64,000 nt of DNA from Spiribacter sp. 1M189 (GCF_040838345.1 NZ_JBAKFF010000001.1:1426001-1490000); one strand, 5' to 3'. Positions 15,754 through 27,315 are shown, counted from the stretch's first letter. Notes: generated by a model not told the origin, from the letters alone. Program-made: numbers and translations.

Positions 15754-16262
15754 CGATCCATCAGCCGCATGTAATGACTTGCCGAGTAGGCCAGTTGCTG
15801 GCGTTCCGTCTCCGTCAGTGCCCGGACTGGCCGCGCCGGACTTCCCAGGTAGAGTTGCCCGCCGGCCAGGTGCTTGCCCGGCGGCACAAGGGCGCCAGCG
15901 CCGAGGATGACCTCGTCCTCGACCACCGCCCCATCCAGCACCATCGCCCCCATGCCCACCAGCACCCGGCTGCCGATCCGACAGGCATGGATGACCGCGC
16001 GATGGCCCACCGTGACCGACTCGCCGACGATGGCGGGATAGCCGGACTGGTAGGGCCCCTCGTGGGCGACATGCACAATGCTGCCATCCTGAATGTTACT
16101 GCCCGCGCCGATCTCGATGCGGTGGACGTCGCCGCGCAACACCGCCGTTGGCCAGACCGATACGGAATCCCCGAGGGTGACATCACCGATCACCACGGCG
16201 CTCTCATGGACGAACGCCGACGCCGGGATGCCGGGGTAAATCCCCTGATAGGCCTCGATCAT
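15732..16262 (-). CDS. Gamma-class carbonic anhydrase family protein (YrdA-like)
   Basis: The 176 residues fold as a left-handed beta-helix of hexapeptide repeats, for example VIGDVTLGDSVSVWPTAVLRGDV and VILGAGALVPPGKHLAG. The three likely metal-ligand histidines are in SIVHVAHEG and VTVGHRAVIHAC. Many members of this family show little measurable carbonic anhydrase activity, so the function is provisional. It lies 19 nt downstream of gor on the same strand and converges with the antiporter gene. The start ATG at 16262 gives the usual N-terminus (MIEAYQGIYPGI). Confidence 0.9.
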   Translation of the reverse strand: MIEAYQGIYPGIPASAFVHESAVVIGDVTLGDSVSVWPTAVLRGDVHRIEIGAGSNIQDGSIVHVAHEGPYQSGYPAIVGESVTVGHRAVIHACRIGSRVLVGMGAMVLDGAVVEDEVILGAGALVPPGKHLAGGQLYLGSPARPVRALTETERQQLAYSASHYMRLMDRHREDRD

Positions 16263-16281
16263 CGATTGTCTCCGTGACGCA

Positions 16282-17646
16282 TCACGTCATGGTGACCAGC
16301 TCTTCGGCGCTGGTCGGATGAATGGCCACGGTGTCATCGAGATCCTGCTTGGTCGCGCCCATGCGAAGCGCCACCGCAAAGCCCTGCAGCATCTCATCAC
16401 TGCCGACACCGAAAAGGTGGATGCCGACCACGCGCTCTTCTTCGCCCACGCAGACCAGCTTCATGGTGCTGCGCTGCTTCGCCTCGGCCGGCGAGAGCGC
16501 GAAGTCCATGGGCACGAAGCCGGTCTGATAGACACGCACGGCATCGCCGTAGCGAGCGCGCGCGTCGGCCTCGGTGAGGCCAACGGTCCCGATCGGGGGG
16601 TGGGTGAAAACCACCGTCGGCACATCGCGATACTCGAGCCGGCGATCGCTCTGCCCGCCCCAGAGCCGATCCGCCAGCCGGCGCCCGGCAGCGATCGCCA
16701 CGGGCGTGAGCGGATAGGGGTTATCCGTCACGTCACCGAGCGCAAAGATATGCGGCTGATTGCTGGCCTGCCAGTCGTCCACCGGTATCGTGCCCTGCTC
16801 GCTCAGCCGCACTCCGGCCGCCTCCAGGCCGAGTCCGTCGGTATTGGGGAGGCGACCCACCGCCCAGATCACCTGGTCCAGTCCTTCCAGACTGCGGCCA
16901 TCCTCGGCATGCAATGCATAACCGCCCCAGGCGGCCTCCAGGCCCACCGGGGTGAAATGATTCACCAGGGTGGGTCCATGCTGGCCGATGGCGTCGACGT
17001 AGGCGTTCTGAATGGCCTCGTCAAAGTCGCGCAGGGGGCGTTCCCGCCGCACCACCAGCTGGACGTCGCTGCCCAACTGATGCAGCACCCCGGCAAGCTC
17101 CACCGCGATATAACCGGCACCCACGACAGCCACTTTCTCGGGGCGGTCGGCCATCTCGAAGAACCCGTCGGAGTCGATACCGAGGTCACCGCCGGGGATA
17201 CCCGGCCGACCGGGTACGCCACCGGTGGCGATCACAAAGCGCTCGGCTCGATAGCGCTCGCCGTTCACTTCCACGGTATGCGGGTCGACGAAGCGGGCAT
17301 GACCGCGGATGGTGTCCACGCCGGAGTTGCCCAGGTTACGGTCGTAAATGCCGTTGAGGCGCTCGATGTAGGCATCCCGGGCCGCGACCAGCGCTGACCA
17401 GTCGAGACGGGGACTGACGCCACTGAAGCCGTAGTCGCCGGCGCGCTCCATGACCTCGGCGGCATGCGCCGCCTGCCACATGACCTTTTTCGGCACGCAG
17501 CCCACATTCACGCAGGTCCCCCCGAGACGGGCCGATTCGACGACCGCACAGCGGGCTCCGTGCGCGGCCGCGCGTCGAGCGGTGGCGATCCCGCCGCTGC
17601 CGCCGCCAATGCAGATCAGATCATACTGGTTTTGCTCGCCGCTCAT
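16282..17646 (-). CDS. gor: Glutathione-disulfide reductase
   Basis: It reduces oxidised glutathione with NADPH through FAD and a redox disulfide. The 454-residue protein starts with an FAD-binding motif ([18 protein letters not shown]). The active-site cysteines are Cys45 and Cys50 in [14 protein letters not shown] second dinucleotide fold is [17 protein letters not shown], followed by an arginine-rich [12 protein letters not shown] typical of NADPH specificity. The C-terminus has [23 protein letters not shown] and the catalytic HPTSAEE. It is the first gene of a two-gene minus-strand unit with the gamma carbonic anhydrase. Confidence 0.95.
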   Translation of the reverse strand: MSGEQNQYDLICIGGGSGGIATARRAAAHGARCAVVESARLGGTCVNVGCVPKKVMWQAAHAAEVMERAGDYGFSGVSPRLDWSALVAARDAYIERLNGIYDRNLGNSGVDTIRGHARFVDPHTVEVNGERYRAERFVIATGGVPGRPGIPGGDLGIDSDGFFEMADRPEKVAVVGAGYIAVELAGVLHQLGSDVQLVVRRERPLRDFDEAIQNAYVDAIGQHGPTLVNHFTPVGLEAAWGGYALHAEDGRSLEGLDQVIWAVGRLPNTDGLGLEAAGVRLSEQGTIPVDDWQASNQPHIFALGDVTDNPYPLTPVAIAAGRRLADRLWGGQSDRRLEYRDVPTVVFTHPPIGTVGLTEADARARYGDAVRVYQTGFVPMDFALSPAEAKQRSTMKLVCVGEEERVVGIHLFGVGSDEMLQGFAVALRMGATKQDLDDTVAIHPTSAEELVTMT

Positions 17647-17924
17647 TCCCGGCTCCTGCTGTCGATGAATGTCTCCGCCACCATTCTGGCAGAGCCACGT
17701 ACGCGTGGCCTATCGACCGCAATCAATGCGTGCCGCCCTGGCTCAGGACTCCGCCCTCGGATCAGACAGCGGTGAGGCCATGGACATTATTAACGCCCGG
17801 AAGCGACCCCGTCGAACTTCCGCCCCGGGTTCCGGCTCGAATATCCTGATCCGCATCGGCTACCCTGCCGGTTATCGAACACGGGGAACTTCCTCACCGA
17901 CGCACGGAGCACAACGGCATCATC
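17647..17924. other. Divergent intergenic region between gor and prlC
   Basis: This 278-bp gap separates divergent gor and prlC and should hold both promoters. I find no convincing -35/-10 pair. A small perfect dyad GCCACG-TACG-CGTGGC lies at 17694-17709, about 50 bp upstream of the gor start, and could be an operator. A frame crossing it (17669-17947) has no coding character. Confidence 0.5.
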
Positions 17925-19964
17925 ATGACCAATCCATTGCTCGCTGAATCCGGCCTGCCGCGCTTCTCGGAGATTCGCCCCGAGCACATCCAGCCCGCCG
18001 TGGAACAGGTGCTTGCGGACAATCGCGCCGCCATTGACGAGATCACCGCCGATAGCGCGCCGCATACCTGGCAGAGCCTGGTCGCGCCACTCGAACGGCT
18101 TGAAGACCGGCTCGAGAAGGTCTGGTCACCGGTCTCGCACCTTAACGCCGTGATGAACAGCGAGGCCCTGCGCGAGGCCTACAACGCCTGCCTGCCGCTG
18201 CTGTCCGCCTATCACACGGAGATGGGTCAGAACGCGGCACTTTACGGCGCCTTTCGCGAGCTGCGCGAGAGCGACGACTACGAGCGCCTGGAGCAGGATC
18301 AGCGCCAGACCGTGGACAATGCCCTGCGTGACTTCGAGCTGGCTGGCGTCGCCCTTGAGGACAGCGCCAAGCGTCGCTACGCGGCGATCGCCGCGCGTCT
18401 GGCCGAACTCTCCTCGAAGTTCCAGGAAAACCTGCTGGATGCCACGGATGCCTGGCACCGCGACACGACCGATCGCGAGGAACTGGCCGGCATCCCGGAA
18501 AGCGCCCTGGGCGTGATGCAGCAGAACGCCCGGCAGGCTGGTGTCGACGGCTGGCGCATCAGCCTCGACATGCCGGTGGTGCAGGCCGTTCTGGCCCACG
18601 CCCATGGCCATGAACTGCGTCGCGAGGTCTACGAGGCCTTCACCACCCGGGCCTCGGATACCGGACCCCATGCCGGACGCTGGGACAACCACCCCATCAT
18701 GGCGGAGATACTGGATCTGCGGCAGGAGCAGGCCGAGATCCTGGGGTATCCGAATTACGCGGAGCTCTCGCTGGCGCCGAAGATGGCGGATTCCGCCGCG
18801 CAGGTCGTCGCCTTTCTGGAGGATCTCGCGGGGCGCGCGAAACCCGTGGCGGAGCGGGAATACACGGAACTGCTCGCCTTTGCCCGGGAACGCGACGGCC
18901 TGGAGGTACTCGAGGCCTGGGACGTGGGCTATTACAGCGAACGGCTGCGCGAGGCCCGTTATCAGCTCTCACCCGAGGATCTGCGACCCTGGTTCCAGGC
19001 CGACCGAGTGATGGCGGGACTGTTCGCGGTGGTCGAGCGGCTGTTCGGTATCCATATCGTCGAGCGCGATGACGTCGAGACCTGGCACCCGGATGTGCGC
19101 TTCTACGAAATCCATGACGGCGAGGGAGACCTGCGCGGACAGTTCTACACCGATCTCTATGCCCGCGCCCACAAACGCGGTGGTGCCTGGATGGCCACGG
19201 CCCGGGGTCGGATGGCCCACGACGGGCGACTGCAGACGCCGGTGGCATTCTTGACCTGCAACTTCACGCCGCCCGTTGACGGTCAGCCGGCGCTCATCAC
19301 CCACGGCGAGGTCGAGACGCTATTTCATGAATTCGGCCATGGCCTGCACCACATGCTCACGCAGGTGAATGCCGCCAGCGTTGCCGGCATAAATGGCGTG
19401 GCCTGGGACGCGGTGGAACTGCCGAGCCAGTTTCTCGAGAACTGGTGCTGGGAGCGGGAGGCGCTGGATCTCTTCGCTCGCCACCACGAGACCGGCGAGC
19501 CCATTCCCGAGGCGCTCTTCGCACGCATGACCGAGGCCCGCAACTTCCAGGCCGCCATGCAGATGGTGCGTCAGCTCGAATTCTCGCTGTTCGACCTGCG
19601 ACTGCATGTCGAGCACGACCGGGCGGTTGGTGAACGGATCCTCGCACTGCTCGAGGCCGTGCGCGACCAGGTCGCCGTGGTGCGGCCACCGGCCTTCAAC
19701 CGCTTTCCCAACAGCTTTGCGCACATCTTCGCCGGCGGCTATGCCGCGGGCTACTACAGCTACAAGTGGGCGGAGGTGCTCTCGGCGGATGCCTTCGCCC
19801 GCTTCACCGAAGAGGGCATCTTCAATCCCGTCACCGGCCGCGCTTTCCTCGAGCACATTCTCGAGCGGGGCGGCTCGGAGGATGCCGCCAAGCTCTTTCG
19901 CGACTTCCGGGGCCGCGAGCCGAGTATCGAGCCGCTGCTTCGGGCGAGCGGGCTTGCCGCCTGA
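17925..19964 (+). CDS. prlC: Oligopeptidase A (M3 family metallopeptidase)
   Basis: This cytoplasmic zinc endopeptidase degrades short peptides, including cleaved signal peptides. At 679 residues it matches E. coli OpdA/PrlC. The zinc motif is ETLFHEFGHGLHHML (HEFGH, about residue 468), with the second-ligand region ENWCWEREALDLF downstream and the substrate-binding FAGGYAAGYYSYKWAEVLSAD near the C-terminus. The ATG at 17925 gives the expected N-terminus MTNPLLAESGLPRFSEI. A flavoprotein gene follows after 34 nt. Confidence 0.96.
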   Translation: MTNPLLAESGLPRFSEIRPEHIQPAVEQVLADNRAAIDEITADSAPHTWQSLVAPLERLEDRLEKVWSPVSHLNAVMNSEALREAYNACLPLLSAYHTEMGQNAALYGAFRELRESDDYERLEQDQRQTVDNALRDFELAGVALEDSAKRRYAAIAARLAELSSKFQENLLDATDAWHRDTTDREELAGIPESALGVMQQNARQAGVDGWRISLDMPVVQAVLAHAHGHELRREVYEAFTTRASDTGPHAGRWDNHPIMAEILDLRQEQAEILGYPNYAELSLAPKMADSAAQVVAFLEDLAGRAKPVAEREYTELLAFARERDGLEVLEAWDVGYYSERLREARYQLSPEDLRPWFQADRVMAGLFAVVERLFGIHIVERDDVETWHPDVRFYEIHDGEGDLRGQFYTDLYARAHKRGGAWMATARGRMAHDGRLQTPVAFLTCNFTPPVDGQPALITHGEVETLFHEFGHGLHHMLTQVNAASVAGINGVAWDAVELPSQFLENWCWEREALDLFARHHETGEPIPEALFARMTEARNFQAAMQMVRQLEFSLFDLRLHVEHDRAVGERILALLEAVRDQVAVVRPPAFNRFPNSFAHIFAGGYAAGYYSYKWAEVLSADAFARFTEEGIFNPVTGRAFLEHILERGGSEDAAKLFRDFRGREPSIEPLLRASGLAA

Positions 19965-19998
19965 GGACACCCACGATCAAAGCACCCGGCACTAGGGC

Positions 19999-21171
19999 GT
20001 GACCCACACGGCAGCCTCCTCCGGGCCGGGCACGGGCCGGAAACTGTTGCTGATCGGTGGCGGCCATAGCCATGTCGAGGTGTTGCGACGATTTGGCCGA
20101 CATCCAGTCGCGGACATGGCGCTCACCCTGCTTTCGCGCGATCGGCATACGCCTTACTCCGGCATGCTGCCGGGGTATGTGGCGGGCCACTATCGCTGGG
20201 CCGATGTGCATATCGATCTGGCCCGGCTGGCCCGATTCGCCGGGGCCCGCTTCATCCAGGACACCGCAACGGGACTGATGCTTGAGGACCGGACCGTGCG
20301 TTGCGAGAGCGGGTATGTCCTCCCCTGGGACCGCCTGTCCCTCAATATTGGTTCGACCCCGAGTCTGGAGGCGACGGGGGCTGCCGAGCATGCCGTGGCT
20401 GTCAAACCCATTCATCGCTTCAACGACCGCTGGCTGGCCCTGCTGGCGCGGGTCCGTGAGGGCAGCAGGCGGCTGCGGATCGCCGTCGTTGGCGGTGGCG
20501 CCGGAGGCGTGGAACTGCTGCTCGCCATGCAGTATCGGCTGCGTCGGGAATGCCACGCGCTCGGCCAGGATCCGGACCGACTTGCATTCGCGCTGTTCAC
20601 CCGCGGGCGGACGATCCTGCCCACGCATCCCACCGGCGTGCAGCGACGCTTCCTGCATGTGTTGGCGGAACGCGGCATCGGGCTGCATTGCGGCACGGCC
20701 GTCAGTGCCGTCGACGCGACCGGCCTTGAGACCGAGGACGGCCGGCATCATCGCGCCGATGAAGTGGTCTGGGTTACCCGCGCCGGCGGGCCCGAGTGGC
20801 TTTGCGAGACGGGGCTGGCGCTCGATTCCCAGGGCTTCATCAAGGTCCGTGAGAGCCTTCAGACCGTTACCGACCCGGACGTTTTCGCCGCGGGTGACAT
20901 CGCCAGCATGGTCCGTCACCCGCGGGAAAAGGCCGGTGTGGTCGCAGTGCGTCAGGGCCCGCCACTGGCCGCCAACCTGCGCCGGTCGCTGACCGGTCGG
21001 CCAGTCCGGGCCTGGCGTCCGCAGCGTCATTGGTTGGCCCTGATCAGTACCGGTGATCGCTACGCGGTCGCCTCCCGGGGCTGGCTGGGTTTCGGCGGTC
21101 GGTGGCTGTGGCATTGCAAGGACTGGATCGACCGCCGGTTCATGCGGCGATACCGCACACGGGACGATTGA
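19999..21171 (+). CDS. Pyridine nucleotide-disulfide oxidoreductase of the SelD-associated type
   Basis: A 390-residue FAD/NAD(P)-binding flavoprotein related to NDH-2 enzymes. The first dinucleotide fold is [18 protein letters not shown] (about residues 16-34), then [18 protein letters not shown] second fold is [18 protein letters not shown], and the FAD end is [21 protein letters not shown]. The C-terminus [20 protein letters not shown] and RRFMRRYR match the family often fused to or beside selenophosphate synthetase SelD. No selD is in this window. It starts with GTG; the alternative ATG is too far in. The actual substrate is unknown. Confidence 0.8.
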   Translation: MTHTAASSGPGTGRKLLLIGGGHSHVEVLRRFGRHPVADMALTLLSRDRHTPYSGMLPGYVAGHYRWADVHIDLARLARFAGARFIQDTATGLMLEDRTVRCESGYVLPWDRLSLNIGSTPSLEATGAAEHAVAVKPIHRFNDRWLALLARVREGSRRLRIAVVGGGAGGVELLLAMQYRLRRECHALGQDPDRLAFALFTRGRTILPTHPTGVQRRFLHVLAERGIGLHCGTAVSAVDATGLETEDGRHHRADEVVWVTRAGGPEWLCETGLALDSQGFIKVRESLQTVTDPDVFAAGDIASMVRHPREKAGVVAVRQGPPLAANLRRSLTGRPVRAWRPQRHWLALISTGDRYAVASRGWLGFGGRWLWHCKDWIDRRFMRRYRTRDD

Positions 21172-21226
21172 ACCTGCGGCACGAACCGAGCGCTCGAGCG
21201 GCCCTGCACGCCGGGCCATCACCCAG

Positions 21227-21232
21227 TACAAT
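21227..21232 (+). promoter_or_regulatory. Candidate -10 element for xth
   Basis: TACAAT at 21227-21232 lies 37 bp upstream of the GTG start of xth in the gap after the flavoprotein gene. No good -35 element is seen at 16-18 bp, so this is weak. Confidence 0.3.
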
Positions 21233-21268
21233 CGGCGCACTGTTCGTCATGCCAACCGGAGAGCGCCC

Positions 21269-22039
21269 GTGAAGCTCGCCTCGTGGAACGTCAACTCACT
21301 CAATGTGCGTCTGCCGCAGGTACTGCAATGGCTTGAGACTGCACAGCCGGATGTCCTCGGGCTGCAAGAGACCAAGCTCATCGACGAGAAATTCCCCGCC
21401 GAGGCCATTCGGGAAGTCGGCTATGAGGTCGCTTTCTCCGGCCAGAAAACCTACAACGGCGTGGCCGTCCTGGCCCGCGCGCCGCTCCAGGAGATCGCCC
21501 TCGACATACCGGGTTTCGAGGATCCGCAGCGCCGCGTCCTCGCGACCACCATCGACGGGCTGCGTTTCATCAATCTGTATGTCCCCAACGGCAAGGCGGT
21601 GGGGACGGACAAGTACGACTACAAGCTGGCCTGGCTCGCCCATCTGCGGGAATGGCTGCGCGACGAACTCGACCGCCATGAACGCGTCGCCGTCGTCGGC
21701 GATTTCAACATCGCGCCGGCCGATGCCGATGTCCATGCCCCGGCCGAGTGGGAGGAGCAGATCCTTTGCTCCACACCCGAGCGAGAGGCCCTAGCCGCCA
21801 TCCTCGAGCTCGGATTCACGGACACCTTCCGTCGCTTTGACCACCCCGAGGGCACCTTCTCGTGGTGGGATTACCGGATGAACAACTTCAAACGCAACCG
21901 CGGCCTGCGCATCGATCTGATCCTGACCAGCCCGGCGTTGACCCGGGCGCTGGAGCAAAGCGTTGTGGATGCCGTGCCACGAGGCTGGGAACGGCCATCC
22001 GACCATGCCCCCGTTGTTGCCGAGTTCCGCGCTGTCTGA
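21269..22039 (+). CDS. xthA: Exodeoxyribonuclease III
   Basis: It is an AP endonuclease and 3'-5' exonuclease of base-excision repair. I chose the GTG at 21269 (256 residues) because the protein then begins [15 protein letters not shown], the family's exact N-terminus, and GGAGAG lies at 21258-21263. The longer frame upstream has no homology. Metal and catalytic motifs are [49 protein letters not shown] and the terminal [11 protein letters not shown]. ubiD starts 28 nt downstream. Confidence 0.95.
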   Translation: MKLASWNVNSLNVRLPQVLQWLETAQPDVLGLQETKLIDEKFPAEAIREVGYEVAFSGQKTYNGVAVLARAPLQEIALDIPGFEDPQRRVLATTIDGLRFINLYVPNGKAVGTDKYDYKLAWLAHLREWLRDELDRHERVAVVGDFNIAPADADVHAPAEWEEQILCSTPEREALAAILELGFTDTFRRFDHPEGTFSWWDYRMNNFKRNRGLRIDLILTSPALTRALEQSVVDAVPRGWERPSDHAPVVAEFRAV

Positions 22040-22067
22040 ACCGCCGGCACGTCCATCAGGAGCCCCC

Positions 22068-23546
22068 ATGCAATACCGCGACCTGCGCGACTTCATTGAC
22101 CAGCTCGAGGCCCGCGGCGAACTGAAACGGGTCTCGGCCGAGGTCGACCCGAACCTCGAGATGACCGAGATCTGCGACCGCACCCTGCGCCGAGGCGGCC
22201 CGGCCATCCTGTTCGAGAACCCCACCGGCCATTCCATGCCGGTGCTCGGCAACCTCTTCGGAACGCCGGAACGGGTCGCACTGGGCATGGGGGCCGAGAG
22301 CGTCGATGCCCTCCGGGAAATCGGCGAACTGCTGGCCTTCCTGAAGTCGCCGGAACCCCCCAAGGGCATGCGCGAGGCCTGGCAGAACCTGCCGGTGTTC
22401 CGCAAGGTGCTCGATATGGCGCCCAAGGTCCGGCGCAGCGCGCCATGCCAGAAAAACGTCATCGAGGGTGACGACGTCGATCTGGGGCAGCTGCCTATCC
22501 AGACCTGCTGGCCCGGCGATGCGGGCCCTCTCATCACCTGGGCACTGGTGATCACCCGCGGGCCCGGACAGAAACGCCAGAATCTGGGCATTTACCGCCA
22601 GCAGGTCATCGGCCGCAACCGGGTCATCATGCGCTGGCTCTCGCACCGTGGCGGCGCATTGGACTTCCGCGACTGGCAGCAGGCCCACCCCGGCGAGCCG
22701 TTCCCCATCACCGTCGCGCTGGGCGCCGACCCGGCCACCCTCCTCGGCGCCGTCACCCCGGTACCGGACAGCCTCTCCGAGTATGCCTTCGCCGGCCTGC
22801 TGCGCGGCAGCCGCACGGAACTGGTCAACTGCATGGGCTCCGACCTGCAGGTGCCGGCGTCGGCGGAGATCGTCCTCGAGGGCCATATCCAACCTGATGA
22901 CATGGCCCCCGAGGGCCCCTTCGGCGACCACACCGGCTATTACAACGAGGTGGACGACTTCCCCGTGTTCACCGTCGACCGGATCACCCATCGCGACGAT
23001 CCGATCTACCACAGCACCTATACGGGCCGGCCGCCGGACGAGCCGGCGATACTGGGCGTGGCGCTGAACGAGGTATTCGTGCCCATCCTCCAGCGTCAGT
23101 TTCCGGAGATCGTCGATTTCTACCTGCCGCCGGAGGGCTGCAGCTACCGTATGGCGGTGGTCACCATGCGCAAGCAGTATCCCGGGCATGCCAAGCGCGT
23201 CATGATGGGTGTCTGGTCGTTCCTGCGGCAGTTCATGTACACCAAATTCATTATTGTCACCGACGATGATGTGAACGCGAGGTGCTGGGAAGATGTCATT
23301 TGGGCGATGACCACGCGCATGGATCCTGCCCGGGATACGGTCTTAGTGGAGAATACGCCCATCGACTACCTGGATTTCGCTTCTCCGGTGTCGGGTCTGG
23401 GTTCGAAGATGGGCATGGATGCCACCAGCAAGTGGCCGGGCGAAACCGAGCGCGAGTGGGGCCGGGCCATTCAGATGGACCCGGCGGTCAGCGACCGAGT
23501 GGACCAACTCTGGCCCGATCTGGGCATTGACGGAGACAGCCGATGA
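22068..23546 (+). CDS. ubiD: UbiD-family 4-hydroxy-3-polyprenylbenzoate decarboxylase
   Basis: It decarboxylates 4-hydroxy-3-polyprenylbenzoate in ubiquinone synthesis, using the prenylated-FMN cofactor made by UbiX. The ATG at 22068 gives 492 residues starting [20 protein letters not shown], the usual UbiD N-terminus. Family landmarks are [26 protein letters not shown], the prFMN/metal region with [13 protein letters not shown], and [22 protein letters not shown]. The 3' end overlaps the following reductase by 4 nt (ATGA). In E. coli ubiD is followed by the flavin reductase gene fre, so this pairing resembles that arrangement. Confidence 0.95.
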   Translation: MQYRDLRDFIDQLEARGELKRVSAEVDPNLEMTEICDRTLRRGGPAILFENPTGHSMPVLGNLFGTPERVALGMGAESVDALREIGELLAFLKSPEPPKGMREAWQNLPVFRKVLDMAPKVRRSAPCQKNVIEGDDVDLGQLPIQTCWPGDAGPLITWALVITRGPGQKRQNLGIYRQQVIGRNRVIMRWLSHRGGALDFRDWQQAHPGEPFPITVALGADPATLLGAVTPVPDSLSEYAFAGLLRGSRTELVNCMGSDLQVPASAEIVLEGHIQPDDMAPEGPFGDHTGYYNEVDDFPVFTVDRITHRDDPIYHSTYTGRPPDEPAILGVALNEVFVPILQRQFPEIVDFYLPPEGCSYRMAVVTMRKQYPGHAKRVMMGVWSFLRQFMYTKFIIVTDDDVNARCWEDVIWAMTTRMDPARDTVLVENTPIDYLDFASPVSGLGSKMGMDATSKWPGETEREWGRAIQMDPAVSDRVDQLWPDLGIDGDSR

Positions 23547-24556
23547 CGCACCGCGTACGTATCGCCGATAGCGATCATGCCTTCGACGTGGAAGAGGGTG
23601 AGAGCGTGATTGATGCCGCCTTGCGGGCGGGGCTCATGCTGCCCTACAGCTGCCGCAGCGGCACCTGCGGCACGTGCATGGGCGATATTGTGGAGGGCAG
23701 CATCACCTATCCCGACGGACTGCCCGCGGCGATCGACAGCGAACAGGACAGCAACGGCAAGGCACTCTTCTGCCAGGCTCGTCCCGCCAGTGACCTGGTC
23801 ATCCGTGTCAATGAAGTCCACGACGCCGGCGACATCCGACCCCGGCGACTGCCGGCGCGGGTGGAGCGTATGGAGGAATGCGCCGCGGACGTGCGTCGAC
23901 TGTTCCTCAAACTACCCCGCGACAAACGCCTGCCCTTCCTGGCCGGCCAGTACATCGACTTCCTGCTACGCGGGGGCCAGCGCCGGAGTTTTTCCCTGGC
24001 GAACGCACCCCACGACGATGAACTCCTCGAACTGCACATCCGGCACCTGCCCGGTGGTGTCTTCTCCGGCTACGTCTTCAACGAGATGCGCGAGGGGGCC
24101 CTGCTGCGTTTCGAGGGACCACTGGGCAATTTCTTCCTCCGCGAGGACAGCGACCGCCCCATGATCCTGATGGGGGGTGGCACCGGGTTCGGTCCGATCA
24201 AGGGTATCGTCGAGCATGCCCTCTACACCGGCGTGGAACGCCCAATGCATATCTACTGGGGTGCCCGTGCCTGGCCGGATCTCTACCTCGACCATCTGCC
24301 GAGGGAGTGGGCGGCGCAGCATCCGCAGATCAGCTACACGCCGGTCCTGTCAGAGCCGGCCGAGTCCGATGGCTGGAAGGGCGCGACGGGGTTCGTGCAC
24401 CAGCAGGTCGTCAAGGATTACCCCGAACTCGGCGACTTCGACATTTACATGAGCGGACCACCACCGATGATCAACGCGGCCAGGACGGCATTCGCCGACG
24501 CCGGTCTGCCGCCGGATCGGCTATATTATGATTCCTTCGAGGCAGCACCGGAGTAG
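23543..24556 (+). CDS. 2Fe-2S ferredoxin-FNR fusion reductase (CDP-6-deoxy-glucoseen reductase/flavin reductase type)
   Basis: A 337-residue fusion. Residues about 1-90 form a plant-type 2Fe-2S ferredoxin domain with the cluster cysteines in [13 protein letters not shown] and a later FCQAR. Residues 100-335 form a ferredoxin-NADP+ reductase domain with the flavin motif [10 protein letters not shown] and the NAD(P)-binding [21 protein letters not shown]. The end [18 protein letters not shown] is typical. It probably moves electrons from NAD(P)H to an acceptor. Its translational coupling to ubiD suggests supply of reduced flavin or electrons to the UbiX/UbiD system, but that is inferred. Homologues are often labelled CDP-6-deoxy-delta-3,4-glucoseen reductase. 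Confidence 0.85.
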   Translation: MTHRVRIADSDHAFDVEEGESVIDAALRAGLMLPYSCRSGTCGTCMGDIVEGSITYPDGLPAAIDSEQDSNGKALFCQARPASDLVIRVNEVHDAGDIRPRRLPARVERMEECAADVRRLFLKLPRDKRLPFLAGQYIDFLLRGGQRRSFSLANAPHDDELLELHIRHLPGGVFSGYVFNEMREGALLRFEGPLGNFFLREDSDRPMILMGGGTGFGPIKGIVEHALYTGVERPMHIYWGARAWPDLYLDHLPREWAAQHPQISYTPVLSEPAESDGWKGATGFVHQQVVKDYPELGDFDIYMSGPPPMINAARTAFADAGLPPDRLYYDSFEAAPE

Positions 24557-24593
24557 CCGTCATGACGGCGGCCCGGCAAGCGGAGCAACGTTC

Positions 24594-25343
24594 ATGAACC
24601 TGTCCAGAACCATCGCCGTGCTGCTACTTGCCGCCTTGCTGGCGGGCTGCGCCAGTAGCGGCAACCAGGCCTCCAATGATCCCCTTGAGGGCTTCAACCG
24701 GGGCGTCTATGTGTTCAACGACGAGCTGGACAACTACGTCATCGGACCGGCAAGTCGGGGCTGGACCCGCGTGACGTCGCAGGATGTCCGAAACAGCGTC
24801 AGCAACTTCTTCCACAACCTGGAATCGCCGGGCTACATTCTCAACGACCTGCTGCAGGGCAAGCCGGGCGGTGCGGGTAAGGAAACCGTGCGCTTTGTAG
24901 TCAACAGCACGGTTGGCATTCTCGGCTTCTTCGATCCGGCGTCATCCTGGCTCGGGATTGAGGGCCGGCCCGAGGACTTCGGCCAGACCCTTGGCACATG
25001 GGGCGTCGACTCGGGCCCTTACCTCGTACTGCCGCTTTTCGGGCCCTCCAGTCCGCGGGATGCCACCAGCTATCCGGTGGCCTACTACACCAACGTACTC
25101 ACCTACGTGGCGATCGACACACTGACGTTCGGTACCCTTACCGCCCTGAATATCGTCAACAGCCGGGCCGAACTGGAGGGTGCGGCGCGGTTCCGCGACG
25201 ACGCCGCGATTGATCCGTACGTGTTCACGCGATCGGCCTATCGCCAGTACCGCCGCAACGCCATATATGACGGCAACCCGCCGATGGACGAGGACCCCTA
25301 CTCGGATTTCCTAGAGGACATGAACGAGGACCCGGATATCTAG
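24594..25343 (+). CDS. mlaA: MlaA (VacJ) phospholipid-transport lipoprotein
   Basis: It is an outer-membrane lipoprotein that removes misplaced phospholipids from the outer leaflet and passes them to the Mla pathway. I chose the ATG at 24594 because it gives a textbook lipoprotein signal, MNLSRTIAVLLLAALLAGC, with lipobox cysteine Cys19. The MlaA core follows: DPLEGFNRGVYVFNDELDNYV, SNFFHNLESPGYILNDLLQG, FVVNSTVGILGFFDPAS and EDFGQTLGTWGVDSGPYLVLPLFGPS. It has 249 residues with an acidic C-terminal tail (DEDPYSDFLEDMNEDPDI). No other mla genes are adjacent. Its last 4 nt overlap the convergent HNH gene. Confidence 0.95.
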   Translation: MNLSRTIAVLLLAALLAGCASSGNQASNDPLEGFNRGVYVFNDELDNYVIGPASRGWTRVTSQDVRNSVSNFFHNLESPGYILNDLLQGKPGGAGKETVRFVVNSTVGILGFFDPASSWLGIEGRPEDFGQTLGTWGVDSGPYLVLPLFGPSSPRDATSYPVAYYTNVLTYVAIDTLTFGTLTALNIVNSRAELEGAARFRDDAAIDPYVFTRSAYRQYRRNAIYDGNPPMDEDPYSDFLEDMNEDPDI

Positions 25344-25975
25344 TGCGATTGCACCGTCGGGTCGTCAGCGCCGCTCGCGGCCAGGCGCTCCAGGCGCTGT
25401 CTGAGGGGGCTTCGGCGGGGGAAATGCGCGCGCAGGAAGGCCATCTGGTCCGCCAGTATCCGCCGTCCCTGGAGATAAACGTACTCGGCATGGGTTGGCG
25501 CAAAGGGCACTGCCAGTAGTTGCATCCCGGCCTGCTCCGGCGTCCGGTTGCCCTTGAGGTTGTTGCACCGCTTGCAGGCCGTGACCACGTTGGTCCAGGT
25601 GTCGACACCGCCGCGACTGATCGGCTTGATGTGATCCCGCGACAACTCCCGGACCCGCCGGCTCTCTCCGCAGTAGAGGCAGATATGATCATCACGCCGA
25701 AACAGCGTGGCGTTGTTCAGCGGCGGCCGGTAGCCGGGGTTGCCCTTGAGCGAGGCCTGCATGGCGCCGGCGGTGGCGATGATGGAGTTGACGTCGATCA
25801 CGCTGCGGCGCCCGGTGCGGGCACTGTAGCCGCCGCGGATCCGGTACAGCCGCCGACCGCAGGTATAGGCCACCTGATCGAGATGGTAGAGCCGGACCGC
25901 ATCCTGATAGGTGATCCACTCCAGTGGCATCCCCGATATATCGGTCCGCAGGATATGATGCTGCAGCGTTATCAC
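25340..25975 (-). CDS. HNH endonuclease family protein
   Basis: The protein has a zinc-type HNH module: CLYCGES, then ELSRDHIKPISRGGVDTWTN, then CKRCNNLKGNRTPEQAG, so four cysteines flank the DH and N residues. The N-terminal region (LRTDISGMPLEWITYQDAVRLY) is typical of the stand-alone HNH proteins common in proteobacteria. I chose the GTG at 25975, giving 211 residues, because CGAGGG sits about 9 nt upstream; a TTG at 26023 would add 16 residues. No methylase or restriction partner is adjacent. The target is unknown and it need not be a restriction enzyme. Confidence 0.8.
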   Translation of the reverse strand: MITLQHHILRTDISGMPLEWITYQDAVRLYHLDQVAYTCGRRLYRIRGGYSARTGRRSVIDVNSIIATAGAMQASLKGNPGYRPPLNNATLFRRDDHICLYCGESRRVRELSRDHIKPISRGGVDTWTNVVTACKRCNNLKGNRTPEQAGMQLLAVPFAPTHAEYVYLQGRRILADQMAFLRAHFPRRSPLRQRLERLAASGADDPTVQSH

Positions 25976-26109
25976 GCCGTTAGCCCTCGTATCACGCGCC
26001 GCGATCGCGCACAGATCGATCAATCCAGATCATCCAGCGCTTCAGCCTGATGTGCAAGCATGACAGGATAATGACCGCGCGCGGGTGGATGACCCGACAC
26101 AGGCAAGGG

Positions 26110-26136
26110 TGTTTTACTGTCCCTTTGTTGTAGAAT
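26110..26136 (+). promoter_or_regulatory. Possible promoter of the pnt operon
   Basis: TAGAAT at 26131-26136 is a good -10 element about 50 bp upstream of pntAA. The matching -35 (TGTTTT at 26110-26115, 15-bp spacer) is weak. The gene has a strong ribosome-binding site (GGACAGGAG) just before its ATG. Confidence 0.3.
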
Positions 26137-26185
26137 CGCCGGTCCGCCGGTCGAGATAGACCGCCTAAGGACAGGAGAAAACCCG

Positions 26186-27315
<1,130 letters not shown>

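Noticed and set aside
16318-17397. A 359-codon plus-strand frame antisense to gor.
   Set aside because: Shadow frame; gor has all active-site motifs on the opposite strand.
17669-17947. A 92-codon frame in the gor-prlC gap.
   Set aside because: It is arginine- and proline-rich, has no ribosome-binding site, and runs into prlC in another frame.
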